Assembly: GCA_022820625.1 (NCBI GenBank)
Contig: JAJEFE010000147.1
Location: 97,831-161,830, forward strand
Source of the DNA: Gammaproteobacteria bacterium
Lineage (GTDB): Bacteria; Pseudomonadota; Gammaproteobacteria; Steroidobacterales; Rariloculaceae
Direction of reading: 5' to 3'
Length of the DNA stretch: 64,000 bases
The notes beneath the pieces are model-generated. The model did no database searches. It worked only from the letters and a program-made list of their open reading frames with translations, and was not told the DNA's origin. Numbering within the stretch: position 1 is the first letter of the stretch; each line of letters starts with the position of its first letter. Positions 37,322 to 48,670 of this stretch are shown one piece after another. The position numbers and the translations under genes were made by a program.

Positions 37322-40300
37322 TCAGTCATCGCCTGAAGATCTGGCCGGGCCGTATCCTCCGCCTCCCGGTGTCTCCACCACGAAGCGGTCGTTCGTCTGA
37401 AGTTGCACCTCCGCCGTTGCGGTCAGCTGCTCGACTTCTCCGTTGGCGCGGATCACGTAGTTTCGTCCCGGCTGTCCATCCGCGCCGCCCTGCAACCCGA
37501 ACGGCGCCAGGCGCCTCCGGTTGGAAAGGATCGATACGTTCATGGGTTCGAGAAATCGCAACTCCCTGATCACGCCGTCGCCGCCGTTACGGCGCCCCCG
37601 GCCGCCGCTGCCGGAACGAATGCAGAACCGCTCGAGGCGAACCGGAAACCGCCATTCCAGGACTTCCGGATCGGTCAGCCGGGAATTGGTCATGTGCGTA
37701 TGCACGGCGCTCGCGCCGTCGAATCCGGGGCCGCCTCCGGAACCGCCGCAGATCGTCTCGTAATACTGATGCCGCTCGTTGCCGAAGGTGAGGTTGTTCA
37801 TGGTGCCCTGGGACGCCGCGCAAACATTCAGCGCCGCCAGCAGCGCATCGGTAATGCACTGGGACGTCTCCACGTTGCCGGCCGCCACGGCGGCGGGATA
37901 GCGGGGACTGACCAGCGACCCATCGGGCAGGCGGATCGTCAGCGGTTTCATGCAGCCCTGGTTCAGGGGGATGTCCTCCTCGACCAGGGTTCGGAACACG
38001 TACAGCGCGGCGGCGCGGGCGATCGAGGCGGGCGCATTGAAGTTGCCCGGGCTCTCCGGCGAGGTGCCCTCGAAATCGATAAGGGCACTGCGTTGTCCGT
38101 GATCGATGGCGATGCGCGCGCGAATCGTCTCGCCGCCGTCGAGTCCCACCGACCACTTGCCGTCGCGCAATGTGGCGATGGCGTCACGGACGCATTCCTC
38201 TGCGTTGCGCTTGATATGGCCCATGTAGGCGTGAACCACGTCGAGCCCGAAGTGCTCCACCATCGCGCCGATTTCCGTCACGCCGCGGGTATTGGCGGCG
38301 ATCTGAGCCTTGAAGTCCGCCACGTTCTGATCCGGATTGCGGGCAGGATACTCGCCCGAGGCCAACAGCCTGCGGACCGCGTCCTCCCGGAACCCGCCGC
38401 TCTCCACCAGCCGGAAGTTGTCGATCAGGACGCCCTCCTCGTGAATCGATGCGCTGCTGGCAGGCATCGACCCCGGCGAGCATCCGCCGATGTCGGCGTG
38501 ATGGGCGCGGCAGGCCACCGAAAAGATCAGTTCCCCGCCTTCGGCATCGAATACCGGGGTCACCACCGTGACGTCGGGCAAATGGGTTCCGCCGTTGTAC
38601 GGAGCATTCAACATGAATGTATCGCCGGGCTTCATGGAGTCGCCGCGATGGGCGAGTATGGTCCGGACGCTGTCGCCCATGGAACCGAGATGTACCGGCA
38701 TGTGCGGTGCGTTGGCGATGAGGTCTCCCTCCGGATCGAACACGCCGCAGGAGAAGTCCAGGCGTTCCTTGATGTTCACCGAATGGGCGGTGTTCTCCAG
38801 CACGACGCCCATCTGCTCGGCGATGTGCATGAAGAGGTTGTTGAAGACCTCGAGCATCACCGGGTCCGCCTCCGTGCCGATGCGTTCCGAGGCGGGCCGC
38901 GGCGTGTGCCGGGCCAGAATCACGTGGCCGAATTCGTTGACCGTGGCGCGCCAGTCCGGCTCGATGACCAGGGTGGAGTTGTCCTCGACGAGGATCGCCG
39001 GCCCGTCGATCCGGCACCCGGCGGCAAGACGCTCGCGACGGAATATACGGGTCGGCACGCGCCGGTCTCCGAACCAGGCGTCCCGAACGGCTTCCGCCTC
39101 GGGATCGCGCTCGCCGCCGGTCCAGCGGGGTTCCGCCACCCGGGCGCCGGGCACCGTCGCTTCGGACTCCACCGACTCGACGATCAGCGCGGTACGGCCG
39201 GGTTCGAATCCGAAACGCGCCTGGTGCGCACGGCGGAACTCCTGCGCCATTCGGCGGGCGTCGCCATGCCAGGACACGATCAGAGACGTGTCCGATCCGG
39301 CCACCCTGAACATCGCGCGCCGGACGAAACGCAGCTGCGCGGCGTCCACGCCCTGGCGTGCCAGCAACCGCGCATTGGCGGCCTCGAGTTCGGCGTACAC
39401 CGATTCAAGTTCCGGCAGCAGTTCTTCGCTCAGGGACTGCTCGACGCTGCGCTGCTGGAGCGAGCGCATCTCCGCCATGCCCATGCCGTAGGCGGACAGT
39501 ACCCCGGCCAAGGGGTGCAGGAAGACCTGCTCCACGCCCAGCGCGTCGGCCACCTGGCAGGCATGCTGTCCCGCCGCGCCGCCGAAGCAGCACAGCGTGA
39601 AGCGGCTGACGTCGTGCCCGCGCTGGGTGGAAATCCGCTTGATGGCATTGGCCATGCGCTCCACGGCGATGCGCAGGAAACCGGCCGCCAGCCGATCGAT
39701 ATCCACCGGCTTGCCGGTTTGCCGACGGACCTCCTTTGCGAGTTGCTCGAAGCGCCGTGAAACCACTTCGGCATCGATACCCTCGTTCCCTTCCGGGCCG
39801 AAAACCTCGGGAAAGTGGTCCGGCTGTATGCGGCCCAGGAGCACGTTTGCATCGGTGACGGTGAGAGGCCCGCCGTTGCGGTAGCAGGCAGGTCCCGGAT
39901 ACGCGCCGGCGGATTCGGGCCCAACCTGGAGCCGCTGGGAAGCGAACCTGAGGATCGAGCCGCCACCCGCCGCCACGGTTTCGACCCGCATCACCGGGGC
40001 GCTGAAACGGACGCCGGCGATGGTCATGTGGCCTGAGCGTTCGAACTCGCCGTTGTATAGCGATACGTCGGTGGACGTGCCCCCCATGTCGAATCCGATC
40101 AGGCGTCGAAGCCCCGCCGCCGAAGCGGTCTCCGCCATACCCACCACGCCGCCTGCGGGACCGGAGAGAATGCTGTCCTTGCCGCGAAACGCATCCGCGC
40201 TCACCAGCCCGCCGTGACTCTGCATGAACAGCAGCGGCGCGTCACCCAGCCGCTCGGCCAGCCCCTCGCGCACCTGGCGCACGTAGCGGCTCAGCACCGG

Positions 40301-40948
40301 GGAGAGGTAGGCGTCGGCCAGCGTGGTATCGCCCCGGGAGATGAGCTTCATCAGGGCGCTGGTGTCATGGGATACGGAAATCTGCTCAAACCCCAGGTCG
40401 CCGGCGATCCGGCCGGCCAGTCGTTCGTGCTCGGGGAAGCGGTAGCCGTGAAGAAAGACGATCGCGACGCTGTTCACGCCGCCGGCCCGCGCCTGGGCAA
40501 GCTCGCTGCGCAGTCTCGCCTGGTTCAGGGGCGTAATCACCTCGCCCGTCGCAGAGATGCGCTCCTCCGCCTCGATCACCTGGCTGTAGAGCATCTCGGG
40601 CAGCTTGATTTCAAGCGCGAAGATATCCGGGCGGTTCTGGTATCCGATCCGCAGCGCGTCGCCGAAACCCCTGGTCGTTACCAGCGCTGTGGACGCGCCG
40701 CGGCGCTGCAGCAGGGCGTTGGTGGCCACCGTGGTTCCCATGCGAACCGCGGCAATGGGTGCGGGGTCCTCACCGGCGGAGAACAGGCCGATGCCGTGAA
40801 CGGCGGCGTCGGCGTAGTGCCCCGGGTTTTCCGACAGCAGCTTGACGGAGGCGATCTCGCCTTGCGGACTCCTGGCGACCACGTCGGTGAAGGTACCGCC
40901 GCGGTCGATCCAGAACTCCCAGCCCCTTGTGTTGTCCGCTGCCTTCAT
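37322..40948 (-). CDS. Hydantoinase/5-oxoprolinase family, HyuA+HyuB fused (1208 aa)
   Basis: [63 protein letters not shown] and C-terminal HyuB-like [36 protein letters not shown]. Confidence 0.9.
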   Translation of the reverse strand: MKAADNTRGWEFWIDRGGTFTDVVARSPQGEIASVKLLSENPGHYADAAVHGIGLFSAGEDPAPIAAVRMGTTVATNALLQRRGASTALVTTRGFGDALRIGYQNRPDIFALEIKLPEMLYSQVIEAEERISATGEVITPLNQARLRSELAQARAGGVNSVAIVFLHGYRFPEHERLAGRIAGDLGFEQISVSHDTSALMKLISRGDTTLADAYLSPVLSRYVRQVREGLAERLGDAPLLFMQSHGGLVSADAFRGKDSILSGPAGGVVGMAETASAAGLRRLIGFDMGGTSTDVSLYNGEFERSGHMTIAGVRFSAPVMRVETVAAGGGSILRFASQRLQVGPESAGAYPGPACYRNGGPLTVTDANVLLGRIQPDHFPEVFGPEGNEGIDAEVVSRRFEQLAKEVRRQTGKPVDIDRLAAGFLRIAVERMANAIKRISTQRGHDVSRFTLCCFGGAAGQHACQVADALGVEQVFLHPLAGVLSAYGMGMAEMRSLQQRSVEQSLSEELLPELESVYAELEAANARLLARQGVDAAQLRFVRRAMFRVAGSDTSLIVSWHGDARRMAQEFRRAHQARFGFEPGRTALIVESVESEATVPGARVAEPRWTGGERDPEAEAVRDAWFGDRRVPTRIFRRERLAAGCRIDGPAILVEDNSTLVIEPDWRATVNEFGHVILARHTPRPASERIGTEADPVMLEVFNNLFMHIAEQMGVVLENTAHSVNIKERLDFSCGVFDPEGDLIANAPHMPVHLGSMGDSVRTILAHRGDSMKPGDTFMLNAPYNGGTHLPDVTVVTPVFDAEGGELIFSVACRAHHADIGGCSPGSMPASSASIHEEGVLIDNFRLVESGGFREDAVRRLLASGEYPARNPDQNVADFKAQIAANTRGVTEIGAMVEHFGLDVVHAYMGHIKRNAEECVRDAIATLRDGKWSVGLDGGETIRARIAIDHGQRSALIDFEGTSPESPGNFNAPASIARAAALYVFRTLVEEDIPLNQGCMKPLTIRLPDGSLVSPRYPAAVAAGNVETSQCITDALLAALNVCAASQGTMNNLTFGNERHQYYETICGGSGGGPGFDGASAVHTHMTNSRLTDPEVLEWRFPVRLERFCIRSGSGGRGRRNGGDGVIRELRFLEPMNVSILSNRRRLAPFGLQGGADGQPGRNYVIRANGEVEQLTATAEVQLQTNDRFVVETPGGGGYGPARSSGDD

Positions 40949-41088
40949 CGGAAACAGGGCAGGGCGCCGCTAACTCATCTGCGGCCGCAAGCGCAGCTCA
41001 CTGGGCGACCTGATGCTTTCGCCACGGACTCGCATGGATCAACATCCGCTTCCTTTGCGTCTGCGCGATGATGCCGTCGCGACAACGG

Positions 41089-43146
41089 CTATGAATCCTC
41101 CGCGTCGGGCTGCTTGTAGCTTCTCTCCAGCTCCTTCTGCACCGGTTGCGGCACGATCTCGTAGTGATCGAAATCCATCGTGAACATGCCTTCGCCGCCC
41201 GTCAGCGACTTGAGGGTCGTCTGGTAATCGCCCAGCTCGGCAAGCGGCACCCGGGCGGAAATCTTCACCCGGTTCCCCGGCACCGAGTCGCTGCCGGCGA
41301 TGCGCCCGCGGATACCCGACAGATGGCCCGTGATGTCGCCCACCGACGTGCTCGGGGTAGTCACCTCGATCTTGACGATGGGTTCCAGCACGATCGGACG
41401 CGCCTTGGTGATGGCATTGACGAAGGCGCGCTTGCCGGCGGCCACGAAGGCCACCTCCTTGGAATCCACCGGATGGTGCTTGCCGTCGTAGACGATCACC
41501 TTCACGTCCTGCAGCGGATAACCCGCGATGGCGCCCTCCTCGAGCACCTGCTTGACGCCTTTCTCCACCGCCGGAATGAACTGGCCGGGGATCGAGCCGC
41601 CGACCACCTTGTTGGAGAACTCGTAACCGCCCCCCCTGGGCAGCGGTTCGATCTTCAGGAAGACCTCGCCGAACTGCCCCGCGCCGCCCGTCTGTTTCTT
41701 GTGGCGGTGGTGTCCCTCGGCCGGGCGCAGCACCGTCTCCCGGTAGGCGATTTTCGGCGGCCGCGTGCTGATGTCGATGCCGAATTCGTCCTTCATGCGC
41801 TGCATGACGACCCGCAGGTGCAACTCGCCCATGCCGCGCAGGACCGTTTCATTGGCCTGTGCATTGAATTCGATCTGCAGGCTCGGGTCTTCGGCAGTCA
41901 TCTTGTGCAGCGCGTCGGAGAGCTTCTTCTCCTGACCGCGCTGGGTCAGCTCCAGGGCGACACCGTACATGGGCGCAGGGATGGCCACCGGCCGCATTCG
42001 CACTTCATCGTCGTCATGACTGGAATGCAGGATGTCGTCGAAGCCGATGTCCTCGATCTTGGAAACGGCGCAGATGTCGCCCGCCACGGCCGCCGGCACT
42101 TCCTCGAGTTGCTTGCCCTGGACGCGATAGATGTGCGCCAGCTTCACGCCCTTGCGCTGGTCGCCGATATACACAAGCCCGCCGGTCCTGACTTCGCCCT
42201 GGTGCACGCGGAACGTGGCCAGCCGGCCCACGTAGGGATCCACATTGATCTTGAACACGTGTCCAAGGAAGTTGCCGTTCGCATTCGACGGATCGATCTT
42301 GTGCGGTGTCGCGGACTCCCCTTCGCCGGTGTGGAACTCGGAGGGGTTACCCTCCAGCGGGCTCGGCATGAGCTCGGAAAACACCCGCAGCAACTGTTTC
42401 AGGCCGGCGCCGGTGTGGGCCGAAACGAAACAGACCGGAATCAGGTGACCGCGCCTGAGCGCCCGTTCGAAGGGATCGTGGAGTTGTTCCAGCGAGATTT
42501 CCTCGCCCTCCAGGTACAACATCATGAGGTCGTCGTCCAGTTCCACGACCTGGTCGACGATTTGCGTATGGGCTTCCTCGACGGAGGAGAAATCGGGCGT
42601 CGAGTCGGCGGGCTCGAAGAAGCAGTCGGCCACGGTCGTGCCGCCGTTGGCGGGAAGGTTCACGGGCAGGCAGCCCCGGCCAAAGGTTTCTACGATCGCC
42701 GCCAACACCCCCTCGAGATCCGCATCCGGCGCGTCGATCTTGTTGACGATGATCAGCCGGCAGAGATTGCTCTGGGAAGCGGACTCCATCATCCGCTGGG
42801 TGAGCAGCTCCACACCCGCCTGGGCGCTGACCACGATCGCGGCCGTCTCCGCGGCGGGCAGCGCCCCGAGGGCGCGGCCCATGAAGTCGGGATAACCCGG
42901 GCTGTCCAGCAGATTGATGAGGCGGCCGTCGTGTTCCAGGTGCGTGACCGCCGTGTCCAGGGAATGCCCCAGCCTTTTCTCGTGATCGGTGAAATCGCAG
43001 ACCGTGGTGCCCCTGTCTATCGAACCCGCCGAGCGAATGGCGCCTGCCTGCTTCAGCAGTGCCTCGATCAGGGTTGTCTTGCCGGACCCGGCGTGTCCGA
43101 CAATGGCGATGTTTCGTATTTGTTCAGTCCTGTGCGATGCAGCCAC
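41089..43146 (-). CDS. Elongation factor G-like translational GTPase
   Basis: NIAIVGHAGSGKTTLIEALL, LLDSPGYPDF, IIVNKIDAPD; EF-G domains IV/V (GGAGQFGEVFLKIEPL, DVKVIVYDGKHHPVDSKEVAF). Confidence 0.9.
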   Translation of the reverse strand: MAASHRTEQIRNIAIVGHAGSGKTTLIEALLKQAGAIRSAGSIDRGTTVCDFTDHEKRLGHSLDTAVTHLEHDGRLINLLDSPGYPDFMGRALGALPAAETAAIVVSAQAGVELLTQRMMESASQSNLCRLIIVNKIDAPDADLEGVLAAIVETFGRGCLPVNLPANGGTTVADCFFEPADSTPDFSSVEEAHTQIVDQVVELDDDLMMLYLEGEEISLEQLHDPFERALRRGHLIPVCFVSAHTGAGLKQLLRVFSELMPSPLEGNPSEFHTGEGESATPHKIDPSNANGNFLGHVFKINVDPYVGRLATFRVHQGEVRTGGLVYIGDQRKGVKLAHIYRVQGKQLEEVPAAVAGDICAVSKIEDIGFDDILHSSHDDDEVRMRPVAIPAPMYGVALELTQRGQEKKLSDALHKMTAEDPSLQIEFNAQANETVLRGMGELHLRVVMQRMKDEFGIDISTRPPKIAYRETVLRPAEGHHRHKKQTGGAGQFGEVFLKIEPLPRGGGYEFSNKVVGGSIPGQFIPAVEKGVKQVLEEGAIAGYPLQDVKVIVYDGKHHPVDSKEVAFVAAGKRAFVNAITKARPIVLEPIVKIEVTTPSTSVGDITGHLSGIRGRIAGSDSVPGNRVKISARVPLAELGDYQTTLKSLTGGEGMFTMDFDHYEIVPQPVQKELERSYKQPDAEDS

Positions 43147-43322
43147 GGGCGTCTCTTCGGTTCATGCGGAAAGCGGAATCTATACCACAATGCATTGCGA
43201 GTCGACGCCTGGCCTGGCGCGGAGCAAAAGAGGAACAGTTTGAATTCTCAACGCCTAAGGGATTGCATTGTGCGTTTCTTGCCGGGGTCAACGCATGTCC
43301 GCAGCCGAAACGAGCGGATTGG

Positions 43323-44753
43323 TCAGCGCTTCATCGCCTCGAAGAACTGCGCGTTCGTCTTCGTATCCTGCAGCTTGTCCAGCAGAAACTCCACGGCCGC
43401 CAGTTCGTCCATGGAGTGCAGCACCTTCCGCAACACCCACATTTTCTGCAACTCGTCCGGCAGAGTCAGCAACTCTTCCTTGCGGGTGCCCGAGCGATTG
43501 ATATGGATCGACGGGAACACGCGTTTTTCCGAAATCCGCCGATCCAGGTGGATTTCCATGTTGCCGGTGCCCTTGAACTCCTCGTAGATGACTTCGTCCA
43601 TCTTCGACCCGGTGTCCACCAGCGCCGTGGCGATGATCGTCAGGCTTCCGCCCTCCTCGATGTTTCGCGCCGCCCCGAAGAACCGCTTGGGCCGCTGCAG
43701 CGCATTGGCGTCCACACCGCCCGTGAGCACCTTGCCGGATGATGGCACCACCGTGTTGTAGGCCCGCGCCAACCGCGTGATCGAATCCAGCAGGATCACC
43801 ACGTCGCGCTTGTGCTCGGTGAGACGCTTGGCCTTCTCGATCACCATCTCCGCCACCTGGACGTGCCGCGTGGCCGGCTCGTCGAAGGTGCTGGAAACCA
43901 CCTCGCCCCTGACCGTGCGCTCCATCTCGGTGACTTCCTCAGGCCGCTCGTCGATGAGCAGCACGATCAGGTCGCACTCCGGCTGGTTGGCGACGATGGG
44001 AGCGGCGATGTTCTGCAACAGCATGGTCTTGCCGGCCTTGGGCGGTGAGACGATCAGCCCCCGTTGCCCCTTGCCGATGGGCGCGACCATGTCGATGACC
44101 CGCGCCGTCAGGTCTTCCGTACTGCCGTTGCCCTGCTCCAGCTTCAACCGGTTGGTGGGGAACAGCGGCGTCAGGTTCTCGAACAGGACCTTGCTTCTGG
44201 CGTTTTCGGGCGCGTCGTGATTGATCTCCCCCACCCTGAGCATGGCAAAGTAGCGCTCGTTGTCCTTGGGCGGTCGAATCAGTCCCGATACGGTATCGCC
44301 GGTGCGCAGGCTCAGGCGGCGGATCTGACTCGGCGACACGTATATGTCGTCGGGACCCGCCAGGTAGGAACTGTCGGATGAACGCAGGAAGCCGAAACCA
44401 TCCTGCAATATCTCCAGAACCCCCTCACCGTAGATGTTCTCGCCATTTCTGGCATGGGCCTTGAGGATGGAGAAGATCATGTCCTGCTTGCGGGAGCGGG
44501 CAAGATTCTCCAAACCCATGGAATGCGCCAGTTCCACGAGTTGCGACGCCGGCCGATTCTTCAGATCGGCAAGCTTCATGGCGGTCTTCGTCTGCTCGAG
44601 TTCGGCAGCCGGGATCACATCGAAATCGTCGTCGTCCGGGAACTCGTCCCGACGGCGGCGGCGCGGCGGGCGTTTTTTCCCGTCGTTGCTGCGCTGCTGC
44701 CGCGGACTGTTCTTCGACCGGGCTCGTCCTGGATTACCCAAGTATCCCCTCAC
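43323..44753 (-). CDS. rho: Transcription termination factor Rho, with possible charged N-terminal extension
   Basis: Canonical core from [18 protein letters not shown] (ATG at 44579); [40 protein letters not shown] at 44753 would add 58 aa. Confidence 0.95.
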   Translation of the reverse strand: MRGYLGNPGRARSKNSPRQQRSNDGKKRPPRRRRRDEFPDDDDFDVIPAAELEQTKTAMKLADLKNRPASQLVELAHSMGLENLARSRKQDMIFSILKAHARNGENIYGEGVLEILQDGFGFLRSSDSSYLAGPDDIYVSPSQIRRLSLRTGDTVSGLIRPPKDNERYFAMLRVGEINHDAPENARSKVLFENLTPLFPTNRLKLEQGNGSTEDLTARVIDMVAPIGKGQRGLIVSPPKAGKTMLLQNIAAPIVANQPECDLIVLLIDERPEEVTEMERTVRGEVVSSTFDEPATRHVQVAEMVIEKAKRLTEHKRDVVILLDSITRLARAYNTVVPSSGKVLTGGVDANALQRPKRFFGAARNIEEGGSLTIIATALVDTGSKMDEVIYEEFKGTGNMEIHLDRRISEKRVFPSIHINRSGTRKEELLTLPDELQKMWVLRKVLHSMDELAAVEFLLDKLQDTKTNAQFFEAMKR

Positions 44754-44775
44754 TGATAGCTATCCAAACCTGTGT

Positions 44776-45120
44776 TTACGACTGCGTGCCCACGTGCTGG
44801 TCGATGAACGCGGCCAGCCTGCCTCTGCCGACGGCCCCGATCTGCTGACCCTCCACGGAACTTCCCTTCATGAGAATCAACGTGGGTATGCTGCGAACGT
44901 TGTATTTCATCGGCGTCTGCGGATTCTCGTCGACGTTTACCTTCACGACCTTGAGGCGATCCCTGTACTCGTCCGCGATCGCATCGAGCGTCGGCGCGAT
45001 CATCTTGCAGGGCCCGCACCATTCCGCCCAGAAGTCGACCAGGACGGGACGCTCCGAATTGAGCACGTCTTCCTCGAAGCTGCTGTCCGACGTATGGACG
45101 ATATTCTCGCTCACCTGCAT
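44776..45120 (-). CDS. trxA: Thioredoxin
   Basis: VLVDFWAEWCGPCKMIAPTLDAIADEY. Confidence 0.95.
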   Translation of the reverse strand: MQVSENIVHTSDSSFEEDVLNSERPVLVDFWAEWCGPCKMIAPTLDAIADEYRDRLKVVKVNVDENPQTPMKYNVRSIPTLILMKGSSVEGQQIGAVGRGRLAAFIDQHVGTQS

Positions 45121-45335
45121 GATCCTCCGATATTCCTGTATCCAGTGATTCCGCTCGCCGGAAGGAATCGCCCAATAGCGCGAGCACGCAAGGCTTAAGT
45201 GACGCCGCCCGCCCCATCAGGCAAAATGCCGCTACCTAAAGCTTCCTTGCGACAGTCGTTGGGAACGTAGTGGGTATCCGGGAAGGCGAGTACGCTCGCC
45301 CTGTAGGCGCTATTCTGAACCTTTGAGAACGTAAT

Positions 45336-46649
45336 TTGCAAGTCCTTCCCCCGGAGTCCGATGTCCCGGCTGCTGCGGACCATCATCTGACCGAGGTTCC
45401 GTTCACTTCCCTGCCTCTCCCCGAAAAGGTTCTGGCAGGGATCGCCGATGCGGGTTTCAGGCGTTGCACGCCGATACAGGAGCAGACCCTGCCTCTCGCC
45501 CTTGACGGGCAGGACGTGGCCGGACAGGCGCAGACCGGTACCGGGAAGACCGCCGCCTATCTCGTAGCGCTGTACACGCGTCTTCACGACAGCAAGCCGA
45601 TCGCCCCGCAACACAACGGCCCCAGGGCCCTGATCCTTGCCCCGACCCGGGAACTGGCCGTGCAGATCCATGCCGATGCCGAACAGTTGGGCAAACACCT
45701 CGACTTCAGGCTGGGCCTGGCCTTCGGCGGAACCGACTACGAAAAGCAGCGGCGTGAACTGGCCGAAGGCGTCGATATCCTGGTCGGTACTCCGGGACGG
45801 ATCATCGACTATTTCAAGCAACGCGTGTTTTCCTTCAGGCGCGTCCAGGTGATGGTGCTGGACGAAGCCGACCGAATGTTCGACCTGGGCTTCATCAGGG
45901 ACATTCGCTTCGTACTGCGGCGCCTGCCGGATCGGGAGAAGCGCCTTAATCTGCTGTTTTCCGCCACTCTCTCCCATCGCGTGCTGGAGCTTGCCTACGA
46001 GCACATGAACGACCCGCAGCTCATACGCATCGAACCGGAAAAGGTCACGGTCGACAGCGTCAGACAGAGCATTTACTTTCCGGCCAACGACGAGAAGATC
46101 CCGCTGCTGCTCACGTTGCTCAAGCAGATGGATGCGCGGCGAACCATGGTCTTCGTCAACACCCGGCGCGAAGCGGATCGTCTGGGCCGATTCCTGGCGC
46201 ACAACGGGGTCAACGCCAGGGCCATCTCCGGCGACGTCCCGCAGAAAAAGCGCCTCCGGATGTTCGGGGATTTCCTGTCCGGGAAACTCGCCGTGTTGAT
46301 CGGCACCGATGTGGCTTCCAGGGGACTGCACGTTCCCGACGTGAGCCACGTCTTCAATTTCGACCTGCCCCAGGATCCCGAAGATTACGTGCACCGGATC
46401 GGCCGTACGGCCCGGGCCGGCGCTTCCGGCGACGCGATCAGTTTCGGGTGCGAGAGTTACGCCGCTTCGCTGCCGGATATCGAGGCGCTGATAGGCCGCA
46501 AGATTCCGGTCGAGAGGATCGACCCGGAGGCCCTGGTCACCGTCAGCAAGCCACCCCGACGGCCGCGACGGCCGCCACCCCACCGTCGAAGCGGCGGGAA
46601 GCCTTCCCACAGGTCCGCACGCAGGGGCAGGCGGCGCAGCAGGCGCTGA
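45336..46649 (+). CDS. rhlB: DEAD-box RNA helicase RhlB
   Basis: AQTGTGKTAAYL, VLDEADRMFDLGF, SAT, HRIGRTARAG; divergent from trxA-rho as in other Gammaproteobacteria; Arg-rich C-tail. Confidence 0.85.
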   Translation: MQVLPPESDVPAAADHHLTEVPFTSLPLPEKVLAGIADAGFRRCTPIQEQTLPLALDGQDVAGQAQTGTGKTAAYLVALYTRLHDSKPIAPQHNGPRALILAPTRELAVQIHADAEQLGKHLDFRLGLAFGGTDYEKQRRELAEGVDILVGTPGRIIDYFKQRVFSFRRVQVMVLDEADRMFDLGFIRDIRFVLRRLPDREKRLNLLFSATLSHRVLELAYEHMNDPQLIRIEPEKVTVDSVRQSIYFPANDEKIPLLLTLLKQMDARRTMVFVNTRREADRLGRFLAHNGVNARAISGDVPQKKRLRMFGDFLSGKLAVLIGTDVASRGLHVPDVSHVFNFDLPQDPEDYVHRIGRTARAGASGDAISFGCESYAASLPDIEALIGRKIPVERIDPEALVTVSKPPRRPRRPPPHRRSGGKPSHRSARRGRRRSRR

Positions 46650-46703
46650 ATCCCGACGGCAGGCTTGCCGTGCATGCGATCGCGCCCGACCGCTTTCGGC
46701 GGC

Positions 46704-47453
46704 TTATGAATTGCAGCTCGCCGCAGCGACCGGCGGGTGGGCTGCCTGGGCGGGGTTCAACAATTCGCGGACGCCGTCCACAGACGGGTAGCCGTCTATC
46801 TGACGGGGCGGGCGCCGCGAGTCGGGGCGCCGAATGGCCACGGTGGACGCCAGGCCGAACTCGGTAGCCGCCTGAAGTACGGGCAGACTGTCTTCGATGA
46901 GCACCGTGCGACTCGGATCGAACGGTTCCCCGGCATGAAACCGATGCCAGAACAGACGTGTTTCCTTGGGTGCAAGAAAATTGTGCGAGCTCACCATGTC
47001 ATGGACATGCGCGTCCAGGCCGGTCTCGGCGACCTTCAGCGCCAGCGTGTAAGGATGCGCATTGGTAACCAGGAGCACCCGCTTGCCCGTTTCGCGCAGC
47101 CACGCGAGAAAATCCGTGGCGCCGGGCAGGTAGCAGACGCGATGGCGCTGGGTTCGCTTCAGGGCACGGATGTCCAGGTCCAGGGCTTCGCTCCAGTGGT
47201 CGATGCAATACCAGGCGAGTCTGCCCTCGATTGAACGGTAACGGTCCAGCAATGCTTCCCGTGCATCCTTCTCGCGCATACCGCGCACTTGTGCATAATG
47301 CGCGGGAATGAATTCGGTCCAGAAGTAATTGTCGAACGCCAGGTCCAGAAGTGTGCCGTCCATGTCCAGCAGGACGGTGTCCACGCAGTCCCAGGCGACC
47401 ACGGGATCGCCGTTGTGCAGGGATGTGGTGGAGGGAGCCGACATGGACGGCAT
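46704..47453 (-). CDS. yrfG: HAD-family GMP/IMP nucleotidase-like
   Basis: DTVLLDMDGTLLDLAFDNYFWTEFIPAHYA...LLVTNAHPYTLALK...VLIEDSLPVLQAA. Confidence 0.85.
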   Translation of the reverse strand: MPSMSAPSTTSLHNGDPVVAWDCVDTVLLDMDGTLLDLAFDNYFWTEFIPAHYAQVRGMREKDAREALLDRYRSIEGRLAWYCIDHWSEALDLDIRALKRTQRHRVCYLPGATDFLAWLRETGKRVLLVTNAHPYTLALKVAETGLDAHVHDMVSSHNFLAPKETRLFWHRFHAGEPFDPSRTVLIEDSLPVLQAATEFGLASTVAIRRPDSRRPPRQIDGYPSVDGVRELLNPAQAAHPPVAAASCNS

Positions 47454-47483
47454 GATGATACTCAAACCCGGGGCGCGGCGGGC

Positions 47484-48302
47484 ATGAATTTCATCACGAT
47501 CCTCAAGGAAGTCCGGCTGATCGCCCGGGTGGCGGGCGATGCGATCATGTCGGTCTACGCGCGCGACTTCAGCGTGGAACTGAAAGCCGATCATTCGCCG
47601 GTCACCGAAGCGGACCGCGCCGCCGACGGCATCATTTCCTCGAGACTCGCGCAACTGCATCCCGTCCTGCCGGTTCTGTCGGAGGAGTCCGTGCCCACGC
47701 CCTGGGAGGAGCGGCGGCGGTGGCGCCGATACTGGCTGGTGGACCCGTTGGACGGAACGAAGGAATTCGTCAAGAGGAACGGCGAATTCACGGTCAACAT
47801 CGCGCTGGTGGAGGACCATCGGGCGGTGCTCGGTGTGGTGCTCGCGCCCGCGCTGAACCTGGAGTACTCGGGCGCGCTCGGCGAGGGCGCCTGGCGCCGG
47901 GAAACAGGCGGGCCGCTGATGCCGGCGCGCGCCGCCGCAACCGCGCACGCCTCCGAAGCCCGGTCTGCGCCGCTTAACGTCATGGGCAGCCGCAGCCACC
48001 CCGGCCCCGGATTGTCGGCTTTCCTTGCACGGCTCGGCCCATACGAAATGAAACCCATGGGCAGTTCGCTCAAGGTCTGCATGGTCGCCGACGGCCGGGC
48101 CGACATCTACCCCCGTCTGGGACCCACCTCGGAATGGGACACAGCGGCTGCACAGGCTATCCTGGAGAGTGCCGGTGGGGGTATGATTGACCTGGCGGGC
48201 CAGCCGCTCAGGTACAACACGAAGGATCGCCTTTTGAACCCTCATTTCCTGGCGGTCGGCGACCTCGGGCGGGACTGGCTCAGCGCGGTGCAGAATAGTT
48301 GA
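47484..48302 (+). CDS. cysQ: 3'(2'),5'-bisphosphate nucleotidase
   Basis: SPVTEADRAAD, LSEES, WLVDPLDGTKEFVKRNGEFTVNIAL, TSEWDTAAAQAIL. Confidence 0.93.
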   Translation: MNFITILKEVRLIARVAGDAIMSVYARDFSVELKADHSPVTEADRAADGIISSRLAQLHPVLPVLSEESVPTPWEERRRWRRYWLVDPLDGTKEFVKRNGEFTVNIALVEDHRAVLGVVLAPALNLEYSGALGEGAWRRETGGPLMPARAAATAHASEARSAPLNVMGSRSHPGPGLSAFLARLGPYEMKPMGSSLKVCMVADGRADIYPRLGPTSEWDTAAAQAILESAGGGMIDLAGQPLRYNTKDRLLNPHFLAVGDLGRDWLSAVQNS

Positions 48303-48305
48303 GTA

Positions 48306-48521
48306 GTGACAGACAAAATAGAAACTGACGCATTCAAGAACGTGGCGCGACTGAAGCAGTTGCGAATAGAGCACCAGGACCTGGACCAGGTAATCTCCCG
48401 GTTGGCGACCGATCCCTATGTCGACCAGATCATGTTGCGGCGCCTGAAGAAGCGCAAGCTCATGATCAAGGACATGATCACGCACCTGGAGAGTTCCCGG
48501 ATCCCGGACCTGAACGCCTAG
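48306..48521 (+). CDS. DUF465 (YdcH-like) protein
   Basis: LRIEHQDLDQVISRLATDPYVDQIMLRRLKKRKLMIKDMI. Confidence 0.85.
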   Translation: MTDKIETDAFKNVARLKQLRIEHQDLDQVISRLATDPYVDQIMLRRLKKRKLMIKDMITHLESSRIPDLNA

Positions 48522-48670
48522 TCGCAGCCAGGTCGGGCCACGAGGCTTCGCCGCCGTTGTGGCGGAGTCGGTCATATTGATACTCCGGCAGCACGCTTCG
48601 ATGCGAGCCATCCGCGCCGGTGATTGTGCGCTGAGCCGCACCGGCCGCCGTTGCGGGTTAGAATCGCCGC

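Noticed and set aside
37403-39760. 785-aa plus ORF
   Set aside because: Antisense to the oxoprolinase gene, which has clear family motifs.
41146-43587. 813-aa plus ORF
   Set aside because: Antisense to the EF-G-like gene.
48550-48570. ccgccgttgtggcgg hairpin after the DUF465 gene as a terminator
   Set aside because: Short stem without a T-run; could be chance in GC-rich DNA.
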